From Sanguibacter sp. HDW7 (lineage in GTDB: Bacteria > Actinomycetota > Actinomycetes > Actinomycetales > Cellulomonadaceae), in NCBI RefSeq assembly GCF_011300875.1, contig NZ_CP049862.1, positions 2,852,001 to 2,916,000 of the forward strand: DNA of 64,000 nucleotides. Direction: 5' to 3'. The stretch's first letter is position 1. The number at the start of each line of letters is the position of its first letter. The position numbers were made by a program, and so were the translations under genes. The notes under the pieces were generated by a model. The model did not search any database, had not been told where the DNA came from, and was given only the letters and a program-made list of their open reading frames with translations. Shown here piece by piece: positions 17,083 through 25,883 of the stretch.

Positions 17083-19697
17083 GACGGATCGCCCTGCGCG
17101 ACATCCGCGCCCACCTCGGCCGCACCGCCCTCGCCGTCCTCGCCGTCGCGCTCGGCGTCGCGTTCATCGCCGGCACGTTCAGCTACCGCGGCCTGCTCAC
17201 CGACACGATCGACGACGTCATCGAGACGTCCGCCAGCGGCGACGCCTACGTGCGCGGCAGCTCCGAGACCGTCGGGGTCGACCCGATCATGGGCGGGACC
17301 ACGACCGTCCACACGAACGTGCCGACCGCGCTCGCCGACGTCGTCGCGACCGCCCCCGGCGTCGCGCACGCACGCCCCGAGGCGTCGGGCATGGTCGTGC
17401 TCTTCGGCGCCGACGGCACCGTCGTGACGACCGGCGGCGCGCCCACCCTCGGCATGGCGTTCTACGCCGACGACGCCCGCTACCCCTACCTCTCCGGACG
17501 CGTCCCCACCCAGCCCGACGAGATCGCGCTCGAGTCCCGCACCGCGAAGAGCGCCGGCCTCACGACCGGCGACACGACCACCGTCGTCGTCGACGGCCAG
17601 GTCCGCGACGTCACCGTCACCGGCGTGAGCCAGGTCGACGGCCAGCTCGCCGGCGCTCTCATCGTCGGGTTCGCGCCCGACGCCGCCCTCGCAGCGTTCG
17701 CGCCCGACGGCACGGTCCCCCAGATCGCCGTCGAGGCCGAACCCGGCGTCAGCCAGGACCAGCTGCGCGACGCCGTCGCGAGCACGCTCGCCGCCTCCGG
17801 CACCCCCGGCGCCACCGAGGCCGAGGCCGTCACCGGTGACACGGTGCGCGCCGACGTCCGCGACGGCATGGACCAGATGATCGGCTTCATGCAGATCTTC
17901 CTGCTCGGCTTCGCCGGCGTCTCACTCGCCGTCGCGACCTTCCTCATCGCCAACGCCTTCTCCATGCAGGTCCGCCAGCGCCGCCGCGAGCTCGCGCTGC
18001 TCCGCGCGATCGGCGCCTCGCCCGGCCAGGTCCTGGGATCCGTCCTCGTCCAGGCCGTCGTCGTCGGCGTGCTCGGCTCCGTCGTCGGCATCGGCCTCGG
18101 CGCCGCGCTCGGCGCAGGCGTCGGCGCGCTCATCGCCGCCGCCGGCACGCCGCTCGGCGGGTCCGTCGCGCCCGACCTCGAGACCGTCGTCCTCTCCCTC
18201 ACCGTCGGCGTCGTCGTCTCCGTCGCCGGAGCGCTCCTGCCGGCACGTCGCGCCGCGCTCGTCGCCCCCGTCGAGGCCATGCGCGACGACATGCCCAGCG
18301 AGCGTGGACTGCGCGTCCGCGGGATCCTCGGCGGCCTCACCGTCGCCCTCGGCGTCGGGGCGCTCGTCGCCGCGACGCAGGTCTCCGCAGAGCGCTGGGA
18401 GTCGCTGCTCGACGTCGCCGCGGGCGACGGCTCGGACGTCTCCGCGATGCTCATCGCGCTCGGAGCGTTCGCGCTCGTGTGCGGGACTCTCGTCCTCGCG
18501 CCGCTGCTCGCGAAGCCCGTCGTCACGGTGCTCGCGTGGCCGTCCGTCGTGCTCGCCAAGCCGCTCGGCGCGCTCGCCCGCGGAAACGTCGTCCGCCAGC
18601 CGCGCCGCACCGCGGCGACCGCCGGCGCGCTCACCATCGGCATGGTGCTCGTCTCCGCGTCGGCGGTGCTCGCCGCGTCCGCCCAGGCGTCGCTGCGCGA
18701 CGTCGTGACGTCCGACCTCAAGGCCGACCTCATCGTCTCCGGCTACCCGAGCGTCCCCGACGGCACCGTCGGCGCGATCGACGCCCTGCCCGAGGTCGGC
18801 ACCACCTACCCCGTCCTGTCCGCGCTCACGACGTTCGCCGGCGACGGCGGGTCCGACTGGATCATCGACGCGCCCGCCAACCTGCGCACGGAGGCCGCCG
18901 AGCTCCACCTCGTCTCCGGCGACATCGACGCGGCCGAGCACGGCGAGCTCCTCGCCCTCGAGCCCAAGGCCAAGGCCGCCGGGTGGAAGGTCGGCGACAT
19001 GGTGACGTTCGGCCCCGGCCTCGACCCCGTCGAGGGCGGCCAGGGCACCGTGACGCTGCGCGTCGGCGGCATCGTCAGCTCGGCGGCGTTCGGCGCAGCC
19101 GCATTCGTGCCCGACGGCGTCCTGGCCACGGCAGGCGCCGCAGGGACGCACGAGACCGACGTCGTCTTCGTCGACGCCGCCCCGGGCGTCGACATCGCGG
19201 CGGCGAAGACCGCCGTCGCCGGGGCCGTGGCCGAGTACGGCGCGCTGTCCGTCGAGGACGCCGAGGAGTTCGCGAGCTCGCTCGCCGCCCAGATCGACCA
19301 GATGCTCGCGGTCGTCTACGCGATGCTCGGGCTGAGCATCCTCATCGCCGTCCTCGGCATCGTCAACACGCTTGCGCTGTCCGTCGTCGAGCGCCGCCGC
19401 GAGATCTCGCTGCTGCGGGCCGTCGGGCTCGGTCGCCTGCAGCTCTCGAGCGTCATCGGGATCGAGGCGGTGCTCACCGCGGTGTTCGGCACGGCGCTGG
19501 GGATCGCGGTCGGCATCAGCGTCGCGAGCACGTTGCCGACGGTCATGAAGGACATGGGGATGGGCTCGCTCGTCGTCCCGTGGGGCTCGCTCGGTGTGCT
19601 CGTGCTGCTCGCGGCGGTCGTCGGCGTGGGAGCGGCCCTGTGGCCGGCGATCCGCGCATCGAGGGTCCCGGTCCTGGAGGGCCTGGCGTCGGAGTAA
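17079..19697 (+). CDS. FtsX/MacB-family ABC permease (two FtsX cores)
   Basis: 872 aa. N-terminal helix LALAVLAVALGVAFIAGTFSY followed by a periplasmic-type domain, then two FtsX cores each of three helices: first around residues 270-400 (FLLGFAGVSLAVATFLIANAFSMQ split by loops, ending with ALLPARRAALV), a second anchor near 490-550, a second external domain and a final core (AMLGLSILIAVLGIVNTLALSV and ALWPAIRASRVPVLEGLASE). The conserved VxERRREISLLRAVG and RRRELALLRAIGASPGQV cytoplasmic motifs couple to the ATPase. Such pairs export peptides, antibiotics or lipoproteins; no substrate clue here. Confidence 0.93.
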   Translation: MRRIALRDIRAHLGRTALAVLAVALGVAFIAGTFSYRGLLTDTIDDVIETSASGDAYVRGSSETVGVDPIMGGTTTVHTNVPTALADVVATAPGVAHARPEASGMVVLFGADGTVVTTGGAPTLGMAFYADDARYPYLSGRVPTQPDEIALESRTAKSAGLTTGDTTTVVVDGQVRDVTVTGVSQVDGQLAGALIVGFAPDAALAAFAPDGTVPQIAVEAEPGVSQDQLRDAVASTLAASGTPGATEAEAVTGDTVRADVRDGMDQMIGFMQIFLLGFAGVSLAVATFLIANAFSMQVRQRRRELALLRAIGASPGQVLGSVLVQAVVVGVLGSVVGIGLGAALGAGVGALIAAAGTPLGGSVAPDLETVVLSLTVGVVVSVAGALLPARRAALVAPVEAMRDDMPSERGLRVRGILGGLTVALGVGALVAATQVSAERWESLLDVAAGDGSDVSAMLIALGAFALVCGTLVLAPLLAKPVVTVLAWPSVVLAKPLGALARGNVVRQPRRTAATAGALTIGMVLVSASAVLAASAQASLRDVVTSDLKADLIVSGYPSVPDGTVGAIDALPEVGTTYPVLSALTTFAGDGGSDWIIDAPANLRTEAAELHLVSGDIDAAEHGELLALEPKAKAAGWKVGDMVTFGPGLDPVEGGQGTVTLRVGGIVSSAAFGAAAFVPDGVLATAGAAGTHETDVVFVDAAPGVDIAAAKTAVAGAVAEYGALSVEDAEEFASSLAAQIDQMLAVVYAMLGLSILIAVLGIVNTLALSVVERRREISLLRAVGLGRLQLSSVIGIEAVLTAVFGTALGIAVGISVASTLPTVMKDMGMGSLVVPWGSLGVLVLLAAVVGVGAALWPAIRASRVPVLEGLASE

Positions 19698-19781
19698 CCT
19701 CCTGCTCCTCTTCCACCAGGCTCCCCTCATCCCCTGGCCGCCACCCCCCTGTCTCCCCTCCCACCCCCTCCCCCACCCCTA

Positions 19782-20009
19782 GTGGCTCGATAGCCGATCG
19801 ATGCACGTCACGTGCACCGATCGGCTATCGAGCCACACGCTTACGCCCCCTCGTGCGCTCGATAGTCGATTCGCACATGTCACGCGTACGAATCGGCTAT
19901 CGAGCAGGTTCCCGGAGGCTCGTGCAGTCAGCTGCGACGTGTCTGACCTCGCGACCCCCTGTGTCTCGATAGCCCATCGAGCCGCTATACGTGCACGGAT
20001 CGGCTATCC
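19782..20009. repeat. Palindromic element family A, left cluster
   Basis: In the 525-base gap after the ABC permease. GTGGCTCGATAGCCGATCG (19782-19800) pairs perfectly with 19818-19836, a 19-bp stem whose 17-nt spacer is itself partly self-complementary. A second hairpin is 19858-19872/19890-19904 (CTCGATAGTCGATTC). A decayed copy starts at 19967 and 19997. All three keep the 30-nt word spacing. Bases 20010-20222 hold another 11-bp dyad (20058-20068/20080-20090) and a DnaA-box-like CTATCCACA near 20162-20170; no gene seen. Confidence 0.88.
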
Positions 20010-20222
20010 GCGGCTCGGACCTGCACGAGCCGCAGTTCTTCCGCCTCGGCGATGACTCCGTGGCCGTGCTGCTCACAGACACGGCCACGGCGCGTCGGTG
20101 ACGCGACCACCAGTCGTCGAGGCAGCTCGACGAGGCTGACCACATACGTCGTAGCGGCCCGACTATCCACAGATCTAGGGGTTCGCGCCGCGCGCACCGC
20201 CCGCGACGACGACGATCGCCCC

Positions 20223-21146
20223 ATGCCGACGCTCCTGCGACCCGACGACGTCCCCGAGATCGCCCGCCGCCAGCGAGGTGTCTTCACCCGCGCACAGGCA
20301 CACGCCGCCGGATACACCACCCGGCAGGTCAGCTACCGCATCGCGTCCGGCGTCTGGATGCCGCTTCCCGCACGCGGGCTCGTGAGCGCAGCGTCCCGTC
20401 AGATGTTCATCGCGCCGGTCATTGCGACCTGGGTGCACCGCCCCGGCTCCATCGTCATGGGTCCCGCCGCCGCAGCCTGGCACGGAGCGCCGGTCCCACC
20501 GCTCGAACACGTCGACATCTGGACCGATCAGCTCGGCGATGGCATCCGGGACCGCATCAAGCCGCACCGGGTGCCCCTCGCGTCGTGGGAGGTCGAGCGC
20601 GTCGGGACCTTCGGCGGTGCGCCTGCGCTCGTCGTCCACCGAGACCGCGCGTGGCGTGACGCCTTGGCGTGGCTCCCGTTCGACGATTCGCTCGACCTGT
20701 CGGCATGGCTTTCCGCGCATGAGCAGTTCGACCGCGACGGGATCGAGCGTGCGCTTCACGAGCATCCAGGGCTCGTCGGGAACCGTCAGCTCCGCCGTCT
20801 TCTCGACGCGACCGTGAATGGCGCGTTCAGCGTCGCCGAACGCAAGGGCCATGACTCTCTCCGGGCCGCAGGCATTACCGGTTGGCTGGCCAACATCCAG
20901 GTGAGAGACGAGATCGGCATCGTCGGACGGGCCGACATCTTCTTCGACGACGTCCAGCTCGATGTCGAGATCGACGGGCGCGCCGCGCACGAGCGGCGGG
21001 CCGACGAGGATCGTGCGCGCGACAACCGGATGCATGCGTCGGGCAGGACCGTCCTCCGCTTCCCCGCACGGGTGGCGCTGTATGAGCCGGACCGGTTCGT
21101 CTCGACGGTCCGCACGACGCTCGCGACGCTCCGCGCACGTCGATAG
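20223..21146 (+). CDS. AbiEi-like/DUF559 protein (putative nuclease-fold)
   Basis: 307 aa. Residues 5-60 form the AbiEi-type winged-helix region: VPEIARRQRGVFTRAQAHAAGYTTRQVSYRIASGVWMPL. The middle (PGSIVMGPAAAAWHG, VPPLEHVDIWT) is the usual bridge of these proteins. The C-terminal part resembles DUF559/Vsr-type endonuclease folds: GRADIFFDDVQLDVEIDGRAAHE, with the D...ExD spacing of a PD-(D/E)XK active site, then DRARDNRMHASGRTVLRF. Such proteins are abundant and variable in actinobacteria; biochemical role is unknown and AbiEii toxin is not adjacent. No clear Shine-Dalgarno. Flanked on both sides by family A palindromes, and its stop codon TAG falls inside one (CGATAGCC). Confidence 0.82.
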   Translation: MPTLLRPDDVPEIARRQRGVFTRAQAHAAGYTTRQVSYRIASGVWMPLPARGLVSAASRQMFIAPVIATWVHRPGSIVMGPAAAAWHGAPVPPLEHVDIWTDQLGDGIRDRIKPHRVPLASWEVERVGTFGGAPALVVHRDRAWRDALAWLPFDDSLDLSAWLSAHEQFDRDGIERALHEHPGLVGNRQLRRLLDATVNGAFSVAERKGHDSLRAAGITGWLANIQVRDEIGIVGRADIFFDDVQLDVEIDGRAAHERRADEDRARDNRMHASGRTVLRFPARVALYEPDRFVSTVRTTLATLRARR

Positions 21147-21268
21147 CCGATCCACCTGCTTCGCGCGTCGATTGCCGATCCACGCACCGTTAGCGTCGAT
21201 AGCCGATCCACGTACCGTGTGCGTAGATACCGATCTACGCACACGGTACGTGTGTCGATAGCCGATCG
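21141..21268. repeat. Family A direct array with 28-nt period and a long hairpin
   Basis: CGATAGCCGATCC starts at 21141, 21169 (CGATTGCC) and 21197, then a decayed word at about 21225 and another at 21256: direct repeats every 28 nt for four words. Between them CACGTACCGTGTGCGTAGAT (21209-21228) and its perfect inverse (21233-21252) form a 20-bp hairpin with loop ACCG. The first word covers the stop of the upstream gene. Confidence 0.85.
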
Positions 21269-21392
21269 GGTCGCTCGTGGCACGCTCGCTGAGCCGCGCA
21301 GGATGAGCCCGCGGCGGAGCCCGTCGATCGAGCCGCTCGTGGCACGGCGCCCTAGCGCCCAGCCCATCCCGGCGACCCACATCTCGAACGTC

Positions 21393-21580
21393 CGATAGTG
21401 GATCCGTGCGCACTTCGTGTCTGGATCAGCTATCGAGTCTGAAGCAGCATCGTCCAGAAGGCCCTCGATAGCGGATCCGAACACAACAGGTGTCCGGATC
21501 CGCTATCGAGCGAGACTCCGACTCCCCTCGGAAATGCCGATAGCCGATCCGAACACGTGAAGTGGTCGGATCGGCTATCG
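21393..21580. repeat. Family A hairpins, right cluster (3 copies)
   Basis: Hairpins 21393-21405/21423-21435 (CGATAGTGGATCC), 21464-21478/21496-21510 (CTCGATAGCGGATCC with perfect inverse) and 21537-21550/21568-21581 (CCGATAGCCGATCC). All have the 30-nt word spacing; words differ by compensated changes in both arms (AGCG/CGCT). The last ends 24 bases after the topA stop. The 458-base gap between convergent genes holds no other feature. Confidence 0.88.
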
Positions 21581-21604
21581 GAACAACGGGAGGGGATGCC
21601 GGGG

Positions 21605-24463
21605 TCAGTCGGTGGCGGGCTTCTTCGTTGCCGGCTTCTTGGCTGCGGTGGTCTTCGATGCGGGGGACTTGGTGGTCGCCTTTGTCGCCGGCTTCTTGGC
21701 TGCAGCGGTCTTCGTCGCGGCCGGCTTCTTGGCCGCCGCGGTCTTTGCCGCCGGCTTCTTGGCCGCCGCGGTCTTTGCCGCCGGCTTCTTCGCAGCCGCC
21801 GTGCGCTTCTTGGCGGGGCCCGCGGCACGCTTGATGGCGAGGAGCTCGACCGCCTGCTCGAACGTCACCGAGTCGATCGGCGCGTCCTTGGGCAGCGTGC
21901 GGTTCGTCTCGCCGTCCGTGACGTACGCACCGAAGCGGCCGTCCTTGATGACGATCGGCTTGCCGCTCGTCGGGTCCTCACCCAGCTCACGCAGCGGCGC
22001 GGACGCCGTCGCACCACGGCCACGCTTGGGCTGCGCGTAGATCGCGAGCGCCTCCTCGAGCGTGATCGTCAGCAGCTGCTCCTCGCTCGGAAGAGTCCGC
22101 GAGTCCGTGCCCTTCTTGAGGTACGGGCCGTAGCGGCCGTTCTGCGCCGTGATCTCCTCGCCCGACTCCGGGTCGACGCCGACGACGCGCGGCAGCGACA
22201 ACAGCTGCAGCGCCTCATCGAGCGTCACCGTCGAGAGCGACATCGACTTGAAGAGCGAGCCGGTGCGCGGCTTCGGCAACGCGGCGAGCGCACGCTTGCG
22301 CGCCGCCGCCGACAGCCCCTCCTCGAGCTCGGGCTCGGGCAGGACCTCGGTCACGTACGGGCCGTAACGGCCGTTCTTCGCGACGATGTCGTGGCCCGTC
22401 ACGGGGTCCTGGCCGAGGACATTGTCGCCCTCCGCCTGCGTCGACAGAAGCTCGCGGGCACGCTCGACCGTGAGCTCGTCGGGCGCGACGTCGTCGGGCA
22501 CGGACGCGCGCGGCGGGTTCTCGCCCTCGGCGACGGGCGCCGACGCGTCCTCGATGTACGGGCCGTAACGGCCGACGCGCAGCGTGATGCCGTCGCCGAT
22601 CGTCACCGAGTTGATGTCGCGGGCGTCGATGTCACCGAGGTTCTCGACGAGCCCGTGCAGGCCGCCGTCCGCCGGACCGGCCTCGGAGCCGTAGTAGAAC
22701 TGCGACAGCCATGCGGTGCGGTCGCGCTCGCCCGCCGCGATCTCGTCGAGGTCGGCCTCCATCGCGGCAGTGAAGTCGTAGTCGACGAGGTTCGGGAAGT
22801 GCTCCTCGAGGAGGCGCACGACCGCGAACGCGACCCACGACGGCACGAGGGCCTGGCCGCGCGCGAGCACGTAGCCGCGGTCGAGGATCGTCGAGATCGT
22901 CGACGCGTACGTCGACGGGCGGCCGATGCCACGCTCCTCGAGCGCCTTGACGAGGCTCGCCTCGGTGAAGCGCGGCGGGGGCGTCGTCGAGTGACCGGCG
23001 GCGGCGAGTTCGCGCGAGGTCATCGCGTCGCCCTCGGCCATCGTCGGCAGGCGCGAGCCCTCGGCGTCGTCGGAGTCGTAGCGCTCCGTGTCGCGCCCTT
23101 CCTCGTACGCAGCGAGGAAGCCGCGGAACGTGATGACGGTGCCGGACGCGGAGAACACGGCGTCGAGCGCCGAGCCGTCGGGGCGCGTGCCGGTGACGCC
23201 GAGGCGCACCGACGCGGTCGATCCGCGCGCATCGCCCATCTGCGAGGCGACGGTGCGCTTCCAGATGAGGTCGTAGAGCTTGAGCTGGTCGCCCGAGAGC
23301 TCGGTCGCGACCTGCTGCGGGGTGCGGAACTCGTCGCCCGCAGGACGGATGGCCTCGTGGGCCTCCTGCGCGCCCTTGGCCTTCGACGTGTAGATGCGCG
23401 GCTTGGCGGGCACGAAGTCGCCGCCGTACAGCTCGGCGGCCTGCCGGCGCGCGGCGTCGATCGCCTGCGTCGACAGCGCGGGCGAGTCCGTACGCATGTA
23501 GGTGATGTAGCCGTTCTCGTACAGCGTCTGTGCCGTGCGCATGGTCTGGCGCGAGCTCATGCGGAGCTTGCGCGAGGCCTCCTGCTGGAGGGTCGAGGTC
23601 GTGAACGGTGCGGCGGGTCGGCGCGTGTACGGCTTGGTCTCGAGGCTGCGGACGGTCGCGGTGCCGTCCTGCGCCCCGGCGACGACGGCCTGCGCGGCGG
23701 CCTCGTCGAGGTGGACGACGCCCGAGCCCTTGAGCTCACCGCGGTCGGAGAAGTCACGGCCCGAGGCGACCTTCGCTCCGTCGAGGCCCGTGAGGCGCGC
23801 GGAGAACCACTGGTCGCCGCCCGCGGTCGTGAACTCGCCCGAGACGTCCCAGTACTCGGCGTTGACGAACGCCATGCGCTCGCGCTCGCGCTCGACGACG
23901 AGCCGCGTCGCGACGGACTGCACGCGGCCGGCCGAGAGCCCCTGGCGGACCTTGCGCCACAGGACGGGCGAGACCTCGTAGCCGTAGAGGCGGTCGAGGA
24001 TGCGTCGGGTCTCCTGCGCGTCGACGAGCCGGTCGTCGAGGTCGCGCGTGTTCTGCAGCGCGCGCTGGATGGCCTCGCGCGTGATCTCGTGGAACACCAT
24101 GCGCTTGACGGGCACCTTGGGCCGCAGGGCCTCGAGCAGGTGCCACGCGATGGCCTCGCCCTCGCGGTCCTCATCAGTGGCGAGGTAGAGCTCGTCGGCG
24201 TCCTTGAGCAGCCGCTTGAGCTCGGCGACCTTCTTCTTCTTGTCGCCGTAGACCTCGTAGTACGGCTCGAAGCCGTTCTCGACGTCGACGGCGAACTTGC
24301 CGAAGGGGCCCTTCTTCATCTCCGCCGGGAGCTCGGAGGGCTGGGGCAGGTCGCGGATGTGGCCGACGCTCGCCTCGACCTCGTACCCGTCACCGAGGTA
24401 CGACGCGATCGTGCGCGCCTTGGCGGGCGACTCCACGATGACGAGCTTGCGACCTGACGACAT
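21605..24463 (-). CDS. topA: DNA topoisomerase I (type IA)
   Basis: 952 aa from ATG 24463 with GAGGAAG upstream. TOPRIM domain: KLVIVESPAKARTI, acidic triad region ATDEDREGEAIAWH; cap/gate domain with active-site Tyr322 in YITYMRTDSPALS. The C-terminus has four or more Topo C-repeat units (pattern NGRYGPYxxxG) typical of actinobacteria instead of Cys4 zinc fingers, then a basic tail of about 70 residues made of AAAKKPAAKT repeats. It relaxes negative supercoils ahead of transcription. The Lys-rich tail gives processivity in mycobacterial homologues (known for the family). Monocistronic, likely ended by family A hairpins. Confidence 0.97.
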   Translation of the reverse strand: MSSGRKLVIVESPAKARTIASYLGDGYEVEASVGHIRDLPQPSELPAEMKKGPFGKFAVDVENGFEPYYEVYGDKKKKVAELKRLLKDADELYLATDEDREGEAIAWHLLEALRPKVPVKRMVFHEITREAIQRALQNTRDLDDRLVDAQETRRILDRLYGYEVSPVLWRKVRQGLSAGRVQSVATRLVVERERERMAFVNAEYWDVSGEFTTAGGDQWFSARLTGLDGAKVASGRDFSDRGELKGSGVVHLDEAAAQAVVAGAQDGTATVRSLETKPYTRRPAAPFTTSTLQQEASRKLRMSSRQTMRTAQTLYENGYITYMRTDSPALSTQAIDAARRQAAELYGGDFVPAKPRIYTSKAKGAQEAHEAIRPAGDEFRTPQQVATELSGDQLKLYDLIWKRTVASQMGDARGSTASVRLGVTGTRPDGSALDAVFSASGTVITFRGFLAAYEEGRDTERYDSDDAEGSRLPTMAEGDAMTSRELAAAGHSTTPPPRFTEASLVKALEERGIGRPSTYASTISTILDRGYVLARGQALVPSWVAFAVVRLLEEHFPNLVDYDFTAAMEADLDEIAAGERDRTAWLSQFYYGSEAGPADGGLHGLVENLGDIDARDINSVTIGDGITLRVGRYGPYIEDASAPVAEGENPPRASVPDDVAPDELTVERARELLSTQAEGDNVLGQDPVTGHDIVAKNGRYGPYVTEVLPEPELEEGLSAAARKRALAALPKPRTGSLFKSMSLSTVTLDEALQLLSLPRVVGVDPESGEEITAQNGRYGPYLKKGTDSRTLPSEEQLLTITLEEALAIYAQPKRGRGATASAPLRELGEDPTSGKPIVIKDGRFGAYVTDGETNRTLPKDAPIDSVTFEQAVELLAIKRAAGPAKKRTAAAKKPAAKTAAAKKPAAKTAAAKKPAATKTAAAKKPATKATTKSPASKTTAAKKPATKKPATD

Positions 24464-24620
24464 CACTGCCTGCTTCCTCGTGCCCGACCGGGCGCGTCCT
24501 GCTGGCGCCCGCTCCGGGCGCACCGTGTCAGCGTACGGGATCGTACTCGGGCCACGTCCCGAGGGCCTGGCGGGCCCAGGATCCGTGGAGGGCGTCCTGG
24601 CGGACGCTCCTGTGGTCAGG

Positions 24621-25811
24621 TCAGCGCGGACGTCGCGCCGCTTCCTGGCGCAGCTGCAGCGCGACGAGGAAGAGCACGCACGTGAGCCCGACGACGGCCG
24701 CGACGGACCCCGCATACGCGACCACGTCGTCGGCCTCGAGCCCGGGCACGGTGATGCCCGCCCCGAGCGTGAGCACCGCGAAGCCCCCGCCGACGAGCGC
24801 GCCGAGACCGAGCACCACGGCGCCCGCCGTCGTCGAGATCGCCCCGCCGGAGGTGCGGTCGACGGCCGAGCGCGGCGTGAACGCGACGACGAGTCCCGTC
24901 CAGGCGCCGACGACGAGCAACGCCGCGAGGACGTCGGAGGGCCGGTGCCACTGCCCGACGAGCGTCGACACCCCGGTCGCCGCGGTCCACGCGGCGCCGA
25001 GCAGCGCGACGTACGGCCGCGCACGACGGGGCACGACGAGCAGGAGCGCGATCGCGACAGACGCGGCGACGGTCGTGTGCCCGGACGGCAGGGAGTTCCC
25101 AGGACGCTGCGTGAGGACGCCGAGGTCTGCCCGCTCGAGGACGTCGTGCTTGAGCACCTGCGTCGTGAGGTTGGCACCCGCGACGAGCACCGCGACCTGC
25201 AGCCCGAGCCCCCACGCGCGCCGCAGCGCGGCGATGACGAGGACGACGACGACGGCGACCGCGATGAACGCGACGGAGACGACGTCGAGCACTGGCCCCG
25301 CGACGTGCCACAGGGTGCTCGAGCCGTGCTCGGAGCCGGCGAGAGCCAGCTCGTCGAATCGCTGTCCGGCGGCCGTGCCGAGGAAGATCCGCACCGTCTG
25401 GCCGAACGCGACGGCGAACGCGGCGAACGTCACGAGCGCGACGACGCGCGGCACGAGGCGCGCGGACGTCACGCTGGCGGGCGCCGGGACAGGTACCGGA
25501 ACGACGGGCGCCCCGAGGCCGGGCGTCCGAGGTGCGGGCGCTGCGGGCTCGCGCGCCGGCCCGCCCCATGTCACAGGCGTCCCGAGCGGCGGCGTCGTGG
25601 GCTCGACGCGCCCGAGCCGCTGCGTGCTCGCCTCGACCTGCGGCACGGCTGCGGTCGGCAGGTCCTCTCGCGGCTGTGCCGTCGTCGGCAGGCCCACCCG
25701 CGGCAACGCCGCGGTGGCGAGGGACGGCTCCGAGCGCGCGCCCGGGGCCGCACCGGCCCCGCCGAGCGGCACCGGCTGCGTCACGTCGTCCGGCTTGGAG
25801 GAATGGGTCAC
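24621..25811 (-). CDS. PAP2-family membrane phosphatase
   Basis: About 396 aa. An N-terminal 110-residue Pro/Ala/Thr-rich cytoplasmic segment precedes several membrane helices. The acid-phosphatase/PAP2 motifs are present in order: KHDVLERADLG (C1-like, reduced), NSLPSGHTTVAASVA (C2, PSGH) and GVSTLVGQWHRPSDVLAALLV (C3, with catalytic His). Members dephosphorylate lipid phosphates such as undecaprenyl pyrophosphate or phosphatidic acid at the outer membrane face. GTG 25811 is preferred (AGG about ten bases upstream); TTG 25820 is also open. Two extra C-terminal helices follow the core. It probably lies at the end of the operon with the endonuclease/phosphatase gene. Confidence 0.85.
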   Translation of the reverse strand: MTHSSKPDDVTQPVPLGGAGAAPGARSEPSLATAALPRVGLPTTAQPREDLPTAAVPQVEASTQRLGRVEPTTPPLGTPVTWGGPAREPAAPAPRTPGLGAPVVPVPVPAPASVTSARLVPRVVALVTFAAFAVAFGQTVRIFLGTAAGQRFDELALAGSEHGSSTLWHVAGPVLDVVSVAFIAVAVVVVLVIAALRRAWGLGLQVAVLVAGANLTTQVLKHDVLERADLGVLTQRPGNSLPSGHTTVAASVAIALLLVVPRRARPYVALLGAAWTAATGVSTLVGQWHRPSDVLAALLVVGAWTGLVVAFTPRSAVDRTSGGAISTTAGAVVLGLGALVGGGFAVLTLGAGITVPGLEADDVVAYAGSVAAVVGLTCVLFLVALQLRQEAARRPR

Positions 25812-25883
25812 GTCGCCCAACCTAGCGAGCGCGTGTGACGGTTGCGCGAAGAGCGCGTCGACGGCGTGCGTCGAAGCACGAGG

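Noticed and set aside
20162-20170. DnaA-box-like CTATCCACA as part of a replication origin
   Set aside because: Single site with one mismatch, no dnaA/dnaN/parAB context and no AT-rich region.
20223-21146. AbiE toxin-antitoxin operon
   Set aside because: Only the AbiEi-like winged helix is present; no AbiEii nucleotidyltransferase gene adjoins.
21557-24457. Plus-strand open frame of 966 codons opposite topA
   Set aside because: Composition is Arg/Ala/Val/Gly-rich with no motif; it is the GC-driven shadow of topA, whose domains are complete on the other strand.
24464-25177. N-terminal extension of topA by 238 codons
   Set aside because: Ser/Arg-rich shadow of the PAP2 gene; the topoisomerase fold begins at MSSGRKLVIVESPAKA with a ribosome site.
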